Source: Paenibacillus terrae
Lineage (GTDB): Bacteria; Bacillota; Bacilli; Paenibacillales; Paenibacillaceae
DNA length: 33,319 nucleotides
Assembly: GCF_000943545.1 (NCBI RefSeq)
Contig: NZ_JTHP01000065.1
Coordinates: 1 to 33,319 of the forward strand
Reading direction: 5' to 3'
Shown: piece by piece, positions 1-6,554 of the stretch
How the letters are laid out: every line of letters starts with the position of its first letter
How positions within the stretch are numbered: position 1 is the first letter of the stretch
Notes under the pieces: model-generated
Seen by the model: the letters and a program-made list of their open reading frames with translations, nothing else
Told to the model about the DNA's origin: nothing
Databases searched by the model: none
Program-made: the position numbers and the translations under genes

Positions 1-7
1 TGAGTTG

Positions 8-157
8 TTATTTACGATTATCTTTTTTGTCGTTTTCATGGTCGCGACGTCTTAAACCTGCCAATCCAATTAATCCTAACAAACCAAGCCATCCCTAATT
101 ATCATTATCGCCATTGTTATTATTAGTGGCAGCATTTGTGTTCTACCATTTCACCAT
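8..157 (-). pseudogene. Decayed WGxxGxxG-family small protein
   Basis: Reading from ATG at 157 gives a 50-codon frame with TAG at codons 5 and 21 and a final TAA. After the second TAG the frame reads GWLGLLGLIGLAGLRRR, the hallmark C-terminal WGxxGLLGLIGLAGL motif of small Bacillales WGxxGxxG proteins. The second TAG stands where the family's first Trp belongs (TGG to TAG). An Asn-rich linker precedes it, as in the family, but the usual N-terminal signal peptide is missing. A ribosome site AAAGGAG survives at about the right distance upstream. I read this as a recently inactivated gene; the function of the family is not known to me. Confidence 0.7.
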
Positions 158-342
158 ACCTAAACCACTCCTTTAAATTTGTGTTTGCAATAAATTCTTT
201 AATGTATTTTAGCGTGCCCAGTAGAACTTATTTCGTTTACATTATTTGTAATGACAGCATTGCTTTTACCTTCACATTAAATCTTCACTACTGGGAATCA
301 TAAATTTGTACAACATTAAAATAACAAGGAGTGGTTTTTATA

Positions 343-861
343 ATGGGTATCCTAAGCGGGAATCCAAAAGACGAGCCCATGCATTACGGAGAAATTTATA
401 GTGTGTGGCAGTTTTCAGCGTTAGCGAAAGGCAGCGTTTCATTTTACCAAGCATATTTAAACCACGCAGGAGACAAAGAACTCAAAAAAGTACTGGATGA
501 TCTTATTGATCAAGCTAAACTGGAAATCCAAGAATGCGACGCAATGCTTACTGATAATGGTATTGCCCCAGCCCCTATTATGCCTGAAAGACCCCCTGTG
601 AAACTTGAGGATATCCCGGCTGGTGCAAGGTTTACTGATCCCGAAATTGCAGCTAAAATCGCATTAGATACCTCTGTGGGATTGACATCTTGCAGCCAAG
701 CTATGGGTCAATCCATTAGAGAAGACATCGGGGCTTTATTTGCGAAATATCATCTAACTAAGACTGCTTTGGGAGTTCGTATTCTAAAAATGAACAAAGA
801 AAAGGGTTGGCTAATACCTCCCCCTCTTCAATTAAAACGACCTGAACCAGTTAAAGCCTAA
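343..861 (+). CDS. DUF3231 family ferritin-like protein
   Basis: The 172-residue protein resembles DUF3231 proteins, helical ferritin-like/spore-coat-F-like proteins of Bacillales with no settled role; many full-length members carry two such repeats, so this is a short one. Helical stretches such as YGEIYSVWQFSALAKGSVSF and the FAKYHLTKTALGVRILKMN end are typical. I place the start at ATG 343 because AAGGAG (326-331) lies 11 bases before it; an in-frame GTG at 331 overlaps that ribosome site and is unlikely. The gene stands alone, with a hairpin terminator about 50 bases downstream. No signal peptide or membrane segment is visible. Confidence 0.8.
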   Translation: MGILSGNPKDEPMHYGEIYSVWQFSALAKGSVSFYQAYLNHAGDKELKKVLDDLIDQAKLEIQECDAMLTDNGIAPAPIMPERPPVKLEDIPAGARFTDPEIAAKIALDTSVGLTSCSQAMGQSIREDIGALFAKYHLTKTALGVRILKMNKEKGWLIPPPLQLKRPEPVKA

Positions 862-907
862 ATTTCCTGTACGATCTTCAACACACTGTTCCTTAGATTC
901 TTCAACA

Positions 908-945
908 AAAATCCCCGCCGACCAGTTAAGGTTAGCGGGGATTTA
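908..945. terminator. Bidirectional terminator
   Basis: AAATCCCCGC and GCGGGGATTT form a 10-bp stem with A- and T-rich flanks, between two convergent genes (ends at 861 and 949). Confidence 0.8.
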
Positions 946-948
946 ATC

Positions 949-1956
949 TTATTTAGAGTATTCACTTACTTCAAACGTCAGAATACGATCAAACAGCATG
1001 TAGTCCTTACGGCTGTTGAATAGGCCTTTATTGTTTTCGTGCTTATCAATGGCAAAGAATGAAGCACCTCTACCAGCATCTTTAGCATCATACCAGACAA
1101 TAAAGTCATTGACCTCTTTCATGCTCAGATCAAATTCTTTTTCTAATCCTGTTGTCATGGTTACTACCACTATGGCACGATCACCTGGTAAATTTTCATC
1201 AGGTTCTGAGGGCTTTGGTTCAGTAGTTGGATTAGGATCAGGAATAAGTACTGCCTTTGGAGTGGCTGAAGCTTCATTTGAAAATGTACTTTCTCCCCCA
1301 TCATTAACGGCTGTTACAACGTAATAATAAGTTGTACCGTTCTTAACATTGCTATCTATGAAAGAGGTATCTTTAATCATGTCTGCAATGTTCTCATAAG
1401 GACCACCAGATTTTACAGACCTTTTTACCGTATAACTTGTAGCATTGGCAACCGAATCAAAACTTAATGTGACTTTTGACTCTCCGCCAACAGCATTTAA
1501 CTTTTGAGCGGCAGCAGGAACATCACTCCCGGTGAATACATCAAGCTCATTAATTGTTCCAGTTCCACTTAAGACTAAATATCTCGAATTGGGAGAAAAG
1601 CCTTGAAAAACAGAACCATTCATTGGATAAGAACTAGTGCCGAATCCTGCGATGTAACCTTTAGCGCTATTATACATATCCCATCTTATTGAACCTGTTG
1701 CATCAAAACGATAGGACCTTACCGTGTAACTAGCTCCTAAATCGATAATTAAATACTGTGATTTTAGGGATATCCCTGTTTTATTATTATTATCAGTAGC
1801 TAGTAGACTTGACTCCCCTTCTCCCCATAATGTGCTACTTAGGATGGCTTGCTTTCCATTGGCCAATCCACCTGAATAAGCACTGACTGAAGAGAATGGA
1901 ATGAGTAGTACAAACAATAAAGTAATAGATAAAATTAAACCGAAAATCTTTTTCAT
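949..1956 (-). CDS. Secreted modular protein: discoidin-like + FN3 + shared C-terminal domain
   Basis: 335 residues. A Sec signal peptide covers about 1-26 (cleavage near SVSA). Residues 30-145 look like a small beta-sandwich of the discoidin (F5/8C) kind, with YLIIDLGASYTVRSYRFDAT as the telling stretch. Residues 150-235 form a fibronectin type III domain (VTLSFDSVANATSYTVKRS, then TTYYYVVTAVNDGGES). A Pro/Glu-rich linker leads to a roughly 78-residue C-terminal domain beginning GDRAIVVVTM. That last domain recurs, about 60 of 78 positions identical by eye, in the SPRY protein at 2778-3761. No LPXTG or SLH anchor is seen, so the protein is probably released or held through its binding modules. 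The start has an AAGGAG-type ribosome site. Function is unknown; carbohydrate or surface binding is an inference. Confidence 0.8.
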   Translation of the reverse strand: MKKIFGLILSITLLFVLLIPFSSVSAYSGGLANGKQAILSSTLWGEGESSLLATDNNNKTGISLKSQYLIIDLGASYTVRSYRFDATGSIRWDMYNSAKGYIAGFGTSSYPMNGSVFQGFSPNSRYLVLSGTGTINELDVFTGSDVPAAAQKLNAVGGESKVTLSFDSVANATSYTVKRSVKSGGPYENIADMIKDTSFIDSNVKNGTTYYYVVTAVNDGGESTFSNEASATPKAVLIPDPNPTTEPKPSEPDENLPGDRAIVVVTMTTGLEKEFDLSMKEVNDFIVWYDAKDAGRGASFFAIDKHENNKGLFNSRKDYMLFDRILTFEVSEYSK

Positions 1957-2082
1957 TAAAAATTGCTCCTTTGATTAATATGTTCAAAGAATAACAAAAT
2001 TCAGAAAGGGGTGTCTAAACATAAACTTGCTAATCTATAAATATAATCTATATATTTGCATATTTATTTTTTATTGGGTATG

Positions 2083-2124
2083 AAAAAGGACTCATACCAG
2101 CTTCTACACTGATTGAGTCCTTGT
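2083..2124 (-). terminator. Terminator of the nucB remnant
   Basis: Arms AAGGACTCA (2086-2094) and TGAGTCCTT (2114-2122); read on the minus strand the stem is followed by TTTTTC. It sits directly after the last stop of the broken nucB gene. The same AAGGACTC arms recur in the terminator at 3767-3808. Confidence 0.7.
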
Positions 2125-2126
2125 CT

Positions 2127-2529
2127 TTATTTAACGATAAATTCAACTTTTGTTCCGTCCGCGTAGTCATCCAGTTAGTGACCTACCCAACTACCAGCTC
2201 CCCGGTTATCACTAGGGGTTATGTATCGAATATCAGCACCTGCGCCACCTTCTGCACACATTGCCCTGGGCCACTCGTCACGGTCAAATCTCATTTTTGT
2301 TGGCCGCTTTCTCAGGCCCGTCACTATCAATTGTACATACAGCTGAATGTCCGGCTGCTATTGCATCCCTAATATGTGCCCCGGTTTCAGGGTAGCGTCG
2401 GCTTGGGAACTCCAATATATACCCAGCTGCTTGTTGGCTGATTGCTGCTGGTTCAGCATAAACGCCTTGTACGGAAAAAATAGCTGTAAGTAAAAATACA
2501 ATTACTCCTCTAGCTAATCCTTTTATCAT
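2127..2529 (-). pseudogene. nucB: NucB-type extracellular DNase, broken by frameshift and stop
   Basis: The first part (2284-2529) encodes a signal peptide ending VQGVYA and the conserved NucA/NucB start, LEFPSRRYPETGAHIRDAI then GHSAVCTID. It then runs out of frame. The rest is readable in another frame downstream: FDRDEWPRAMC, GGAGADIRYITPSDNRGAGS, WVGH, a TAA where the family has Gln, then LDDYADGTKVEFIVK and a normal stop at 2127. The linker between the halves is shorter than in intact family members, so a small deletion probably caused the frameshift. NucB is a secreted DNase made in B. subtilis sporulation. The DRDEWP block and the C-terminal block are lost from the first frame, so no active enzyme is expected. 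Confidence 0.85.
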
Positions 2530-2777
2530 AGGGCACCCCCAAAGTATTTTAAATCTTATCTATACTACATTGAGAGGCATGTCGAAGTATCGCGTATGTT
2601 GTCGCAAAACAAAAAAAGGCCTGTCAGTGTATAGAGTGACAGAGAGAGTAATTTACTGCTCAAAAATTTAAATCCACAATTATACTTATAATTGAATATA
2701 TAGGCATTAATGTTTAGACATCCCTTTAATTCGGTTTTATAATTCGATTTGTTACTACATACATTTAGGAGGAAGTC

Positions 2778-3761
2778 ATGAAAAATATCATAATCAAAAA
2801 ACTAGGAACAATTATGTTAGCCCTTCTCATTGGAGTTTCAGTGTTCTCATTGTTCCCTACAGTTACAAAAGCTGAGACTACAGATGTTACTTGGTCAAAT
2901 GGTTCTTTATTAGCAAAACTAGGGGATGGAGGTCAAGGAGATAAAGCAACTGTAGGAAAAACCAGCGGGAAGTGGTACTGGGAAGTAAATGGAATTGCTG
3001 GAAATCCAAATATACCAAGTATATCATTAATTGGTATAACAAGTGAAGCAGGTAATAATACATCAGATAAATGGAAGTATCATAGTTACTATGGGTATAG
3101 CGGTAACATTTTAACTAAAATCTCTTCTGATATAACAAGAACTGCTTATGGCACTACTTTTGCGCAGAAGGACACTATTGGTTTAGCGTTGGACATGGAT
3201 AACGACACAATTTCTTGGTACAAAAATGGAGTTTGGCAAGGTTCTAATACTGCAAAACCGTCTCAACTAGGTGGATCACAAGTATTCCCGATGGTTATGG
3301 CTGGAGAAAGTGGATTTAAATCTTTTCAAGCCAATTTCGGTGCTAGCCAATTTAAATATCCCGTCCCTGTAGGATTTTTACCTTATCAGGACTCGGGTAA
3401 ATCTACAACACCTGACCCGTCTACAACACCGGATCCGTCTACAACACCTGATCCGTCTACAAAGCCTGACCCGTCTACAAAGCCTGACCCGTCGGATACA
3501 GATGGATCCTCACAACCTACTGGCGACCGTGCCATCTTGGTTGTAACTATGGACAATGGGTTTGATAAAGAATTCGATCTGAGCAAGAAAGAACTGAGTG
3601 CCTTCATCGCTTGGTATGACGCTAAAGATGCTGGCAGAGGTGCTTCATTCTTTGCCATTGATAAGCACAATAACAACAAGGGTCCATTTAGTAATCGTAA
3701 GGACTATGTAATATTCAATAAAATACTCACGTTTGAAGTAAGCGAGTATTCAACTAAATAA
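2778..3761 (+). CDS. Secreted SPRY-domain protein with shared C-terminal domain
   Basis: 327 residues, with AGGAGG a few bases before the ATG. A signal peptide covers about 1-32 (FSLFPTVTKAE). Residues 35-200 form a SPRY-like beta-sandwich: GKWYWEVNG, then SLIGITSEAG, DTIGLALDMDNDTISWYKNG and VFPMVMAG are the classic succession. A Thr-Pro-Asp-Pro-Ser repeat (about 210-240) acts as a flexible, possibly wall-spanning linker. The C-terminal domain beginning GDRAILVVTM is nearly the same as that of the protein at 949-1956. SPRY domains usually bind other proteins; a secreted bacterial one is unusual. No sorting signal is visible. The ligand is unknown. Confidence 0.8.
   Translation: MKNIIIKKLGTIMLALLIGVSVFSLFPTVTKAETTDVTWSNGSLLAKLGDGGQGDKATVGKTSGKWYWEVNGIAGNPNIPSISLIGITSEAGNNTSDKWKYHSYYGYSGNILTKISSDITRTAYGTTFAQKDTIGLALDMDNDTISWYKNGVWQGSNTAKPSQLGGSQVFPMVMAGESGFKSFQANFGASQFKYPVPVGFLPYQDSGKSTTPDPSTTPDPSTTPDPSTKPDPSTKPDPSDTDGSSQPTGDRAILVVTMDNGFDKEFDLSKKELSAFIAWYDAKDAGRGASFFAIDKHNNNKGPFSNRKDYVIFNKILTFEVSEYSTK
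3402..3494 (+). repeat. 18-bp in-frame tandem repeat (PDPSTT/PDPSTK)
   Basis: Units of CCTGACCCGTCTACAACA type begin at 3411, 3429, 3447, 3465 and a partial one at 3483, coding PDPSTT or PDPSTK. Near-identical 18-bp units allow copy number to change without frameshift, so linker length may vary between strains. Confidence 0.9.
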
Positions 3762-3766
3762 CCAAC

Positions 3767-3808
3767 AAGAAGGACTCTATACGGCTATATACCGTTGGAG
3801 TCCTTCTT
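3767..3808. terminator. Bidirectional terminator
   Basis: AAGAAGGACTC and GAGTCCTTCTT form the stem between the SPRY gene (ends 3761) and the minus-strand broken gene (ends 3785). Confidence 0.75.
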
Positions 3809-4021
3809 TACATCTACTCTAAATTCAAACTGATTTCTCATGAAATACTTTCCGTTAATCTTGATCGACTCAGGCGAAAATTTTTCCACCGGCCCACCAT
3901 AATCCTCAAACGTCACACGTAATTCCTCGTCAATGGATACAACATACACCACCCTTACCTGGAGCAATGCAGCCGCGAAAAACTCGATGTTCGTTTTAAG
4001 CTACTTATATGTGTGATTCAT
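3785..4021 (-). pseudogene. Small gene with in-frame TAG at codon 7
   Basis: An ATG at 4021, 10 bases after the stop of the DUF2500-like gene and preceded by GTGAGGCG, opens a 79-codon frame that meets TAG at codon 7 (MNHTYK then stop). It then stays open in the same frame, through TNIEFFAAALLQVRVVYVVS and FEDYGGPVEKFSPESIKING, to the stop at 3785. A shorter product of 60 residues from TTG at 3967 is possible but has no good ribosome site. I do not recognise the protein; it has no signal peptide. The continuous frame before and after the TAG, with a coupled start, argues that this is one gene recently hit by a nonsense mutation. Confidence 0.5.
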
Positions 4022-4031
4022 ACTAATCGCC

Positions 4032-4340
4032 TCACGTAATGATGCGTTCTGTCCAGTTCCAAGTACCTTGGCTTGTTACTTTGATTTTATCTCCTACGAC
4101 AAAAAGGCCGTATTTATCGTCACTAACTGAAATTTCTTTGCGCTCATTGTTTTCGAACTCGCAGGTTATGTAGAATGTTTTTGAAGACGATCCTTCGGTC
4201 CAATTAACTCGTTTATCAACCACTTCACCTATCCGTTCTATTTTCGGTTGTTTACGATTTTTTCTGGCTGTAATATCTGCACCTATGATCGCTGAAAGAA
4301 TAAGTCCCACGACCAAAGCTGAAAGAATCCAAAAGCCCAT
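4032..4340 (-). CDS. DUF2500-like membrane protein
   Basis: 102 residues with AGGAGG seven bases before the ATG. One N-terminal membrane helix (about 4-24, ILSALVVGLILSAIIGA) is followed by a basic ARKNRK stretch, so the remainder should be cytoplasmic or closely membrane-apposed. Residues 35-100 form a small beta-rich domain with VVDKRVNW, KTFYITCEFENNERKEISV and GLFVVGDKIKVTSQG, the layout of DUF2500 proteins, whose role is unknown. It lies upstream of, and probably in one transcript with, the TAG-interrupted gene at 3785-4021. A terminator at 4427-4461 separates it from the genes upstream. Confidence 0.65.
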   Translation of the reverse strand: MGFWILSALVVGLILSAIIGADITARKNRKQPKIERIGEVVDKRVNWTEGSSSKTFYITCEFENNERKEISVSDDKYGLFVVGDKIKVTSQGTWNWTERIIT

Positions 4341-4426
4341 CTATAATCCTCCTAAGTATTCATTCGTTATTAATTATGATATCGGCTTTTCAACTGTTTA
4401 TTTTGATATCCAATGAAAAATGAATA

Positions 4427-4461
4427 TAAAAACACCCCACCAGCTTAGCCAGTAGGGTGTC
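4427..4461 (-). terminator. Terminator of the holin-like gene
   Basis: On the minus strand ACACCC...GGGGTGT forms a stem extended inward by pairing TGGC/GCTGG bases, followed by TTTTTA. Confidence 0.7.
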
Positions 4462-4498
4462 ACCGATTCTTTCGAATTTTAATGAACGCATAGTGTTT

Positions 4499-5305
4499 TT
4501 AACCGCTGATGTCTTTATCAAAAAGCTTTCTTATTGCGGCAGGTATCTTTACTTTATTTGCCCTCGCTGCATATTTAACCATTCTCCAGAAGTAGTTACC
4601 ATATATCCACGTAGCAACCGGGTAATGTAGATTCTCAGCTATAATACCGAAGAAACCATTTCCGTTAGTGAAAATTTTTAGATATTCGCAACCAGAAACC
4701 ATGCCAAGCAAAATCAAAAAGTTAGTCGCGAATGTCATTAGTTTCGCTTGCGACTTATGTTCTCTTTCTGTTCCTGGTTTAATATTTCCTGGAATTAAAC
4801 CAAGTATTAAATCGACAACAGCTATAAAGAACAGACCAGCTAGCAATGCCGCAAGTTGAACACCGAGAAGCGATACAACAATTGTGCCGACAACAGTAAA
4901 CCAATATTTAAGTTTACTTTGTTCAAACATTTCTTTCATTTCATTAGCATAAATTTGTACGAAACTAGGATAACCCATTGACATTACGAATGCACCTACC
5001 TTTCTCAAGGTATTGGAGGAATCGCGAGTTTCTATTGCATGTTTGAAAGGAACTTGTACCACATCGCCTGAATGCTCAACTAAATAAACCGAGTTGATTT
5101 GAATGTGTCTTTTCTTTACCTTCAAGTCAAAATTAATGCTTTGTAAGTTGTGTTTCTCTAAAAGATCTGTTGACTTGAGTAAAGTTTTTAATTGTTCTGC
5201 AGCTTCTTTATCTGCTTCACAAGGGGAAGTTGATGGGACTAATTCACTCTGCATTTTTGTTGATAAATTATGTATATTCATTGTTTTATTTATAAGAACT
5301 GCCAC
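4499..5305 (-). CDS. Holin-like membrane protein with extra N-terminal domain
   Basis: 268 residues. The first 130 are soluble and unrecognised. Residues about 135-265 resemble phage holin family 4: two close hydrophobic helices (WFTVVGTIVVSLLGV and LAALLAGLFFIAVVDLILGL), a polar stretch, another helix around NFLILLGMVSG, and a C-terminal end ARANKVKIPAAIRKLF like the ARLGVPIP-type ends of holins. I place the start at GTG 5305 because AAAGGAGG lies nine bases upstream, at the end of the DUF6941-like gene. Only one base separates the two genes (TAA-A-GTG), so they should be translationally coupled. Ordinary holins are 80-150 residues; the added domain is unusual and suggests a regulated pore rather than a plain lysis protein. 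Confidence 0.55.
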   Translation of the reverse strand: MAVLINKTMNIHNLSTKMQSELVPSTSPCEADKEAAEQLKTLLKSTDLLEKHNLQSINFDLKVKKRHIQINSVYLVEHSGDVVQVPFKHAIETRDSSNTLRKVGAFVMSMGYPSFVQIYANEMKEMFEQSKLKYWFTVVGTIVVSLLGVQLAALLAGLFFIAVVDLILGLIPGNIKPGTEREHKSQAKLMTFATNFLILLGMVSGCEYLKIFTNGNGFFGIIAENLHYPVATWIYGNYFWRMVKYAARANKVKIPAAIRKLFDKDISG

Positions 5306-5306
5306 T

Positions 5307-5705
5307 TTACCTTACCTCCTTTCTCAAAAATTTCACCGGGTAGCTAGAAATCACTTTGTTATTGTAATGAATTTCAAAGTATACAGTTCCTTCGACATTT
5401 ACAGGGAACTCATTGAAATTTATATTGAAAACAGTTATTTCGTCATAACCGTTAAAGCTATAATTGAATAATGGTAAGTTGAATCTAATGTCCTTGCCAC
5501 GAACATTTAGATAGACATCCTTCCCATCATCACCTTCTTCTCCTGTCACACCTACAACAAAGAAAATTTCATTTTCTAGCTTTACTGGTAAGCTATCAAA
5601 TGTTCTTTTGTCCAGAATTCCGAGCGCAGAGAAATCATAGTTTTTATCTTCGATTTTTCGAGAAACAACATGATCACAAACAAAAGAATACAAGACTTTC
5701 AACAT
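5307..5705 (-). CDS. DUF6941-like small protein
   Basis: 132 residues from ATG 5705, which has GAGAGGG nine bases upstream; an in-frame TTG at 5723 overlaps that site and is less likely. The pattern SFVCDHVVSRKIEDKNYDFS, ALGILDKRTFDSLPVKLENE, IFFVVGVTG, then alternating beta strands ending YFEIHYNNKVISSYPVKF, fits the DUF6941 type of small beta-sandwich (a conserved C/A-D-x-V start, a GI-x-D turn and a late strand pair). No biochemical role is established for that group. It is the first gene of a coupled two-gene unit with the holin-like protein. It carries no signal peptide. Confidence 0.5.
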   Translation of the reverse strand: MLKVLYSFVCDHVVSRKIEDKNYDFSALGILDKRTFDSLPVKLENEIFFVVGVTGEEGDDGKDVYLNVRGKDIRFNLPLFNYSFNGYDEITVFNINFNEFPVNVEGTVYFEIHYNNKVISSYPVKFLRKEVR

Positions 5706-5949
5706 ACATTCAAACCCTCTCAAAATTCTTTATTATTCTTTACCCAATTTATACTCACACAATACCATAATTTCCCTAAAAAAAAATAGAGTCTAGGTTA
5801 TATTACCCATAACTTAGCTAAATATTTAATACGACAATATACCTATTTTACCTTCCGAACATATGTACCTTTTCTAATTTTATACATTCATTATAGTCTC
5901 TTATGCTTAAAATTTAACGATTCATACATATGTATATAGTTTTTAAAAG

Positions 5950-5983
5950 CAAAAAAACAACCCTGCCAACACACTGGCAGGGT
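5950..5983 (-). terminator. Terminator of the lysis cassette
   Basis: ACCCTGCCA (5960-5968) and TGGCAGGGT (5975-5983) form the stem; on the minus strand TTGTTTTTTT follows. It closes the holin-lysozyme-holin operon. Confidence 0.9.
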
Positions 5984-5997
5984 ATTTGCATCTCTCT

Positions 5998-6552
5998 TTA
6001 TTCTACTGCTACTCCCTCTACATTTGCATACGGTGCTGGAGCCGTATCCTGCTGCGTTTCAGGTGCCACGCTTGCCACGGTATCAGCTCCAGTAGCTTGA
6101 GAAAGAATAGCCGTGACTTGTGCAGCTAAAGAAGAGACAGCTTCCTTAGCTGCGGCCTGTGTTACTTCTTCACTCGGCTGCGCTTCGGTAGTCAACACCG
6201 TCTTTGTCTTGGCCTTATATTCCAGATATGCCTTCTCAATTGCGGATCTCAGCTCTACTTGGGAAACTGTGATGCCTTGACTGGTAAGAGTAAGTGAAGC
6301 ATACTGCAAAGCCTCCTGAAGCTTACGTTCTCCTCCAGCCTGCTTGAAAGCTGTTTGAGCAAAAGCGAAACCTTCTCCTGCTATCTTATGGATTACTTCC
6401 CTCTGTGCTGCCGTTGTACGGGCCTCCAACCATGAATTTACTTTTACCTTAACTGTATTCAGTCCAGCCAAAACGAATGTCGTAAGTACGCCTACGGCAG
6501 CTGTAGCAATAGTGGTCACGTATGGTTGTACACCTTCGATTAATGTTTGCAT
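5998..6552 (-). CDS. LLH-family phage holin (holin superfamily 6)
   Basis: 184 residues. An N-terminal membrane helix (about 10-33, VTTIATAAVGVLTTFVLAGL) is followed by a long charged helical region (VKVKVNSWLEARTTAAQREV, IHKIAGEGFAFAQTAF, LQYASLTLTSQGITVS, VELRSAIEKAYLEYK), the standard order of the LLH holin family. The C-terminal 60 residues are Ala/Thr/Glu-rich, low in complexity, and extend past the usual family end. AAAGGGG lies upstream of the ATG, and the lysozyme stop is two bases before it. The protein should work with the neighbouring lysozyme and holin in membrane permeabilisation. Confidence 0.8.
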   Translation of the reverse strand: MQTLIEGVQPYVTTIATAAVGVLTTFVLAGLNTVKVKVNSWLEARTTAAQREVIHKIAGEGFAFAQTAFKQAGGERKLQEALQYASLTLTSQGITVSQVELRSAIEKAYLEYKAKTKTVLTTEAQPSEEVTQAAAKEAVSSLAAQVTAILSQATGADTVASVAPETQQDTAPAPYANVEGVAVE

Positions 6553-6554
6553 GA

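Noticed and set aside
331..342. GTG start for the DUF3231 gene
   Set aside because: It overlaps the AAGGAG ribosome site; ATG 343 has normal spacing.
2121..2372. Plus-strand frame of 83 codons
   Set aside because: It is antisense to the nucB remnant, whose minus-strand reading gives clear NucB motifs.
2083..3808. Insertion-sequence ends, because AAGGACTC arms occur at 2086 and 3769
   Set aside because: Each copy is a self-contained terminator hairpin behind a gene; no transposase and no target duplication lie between.
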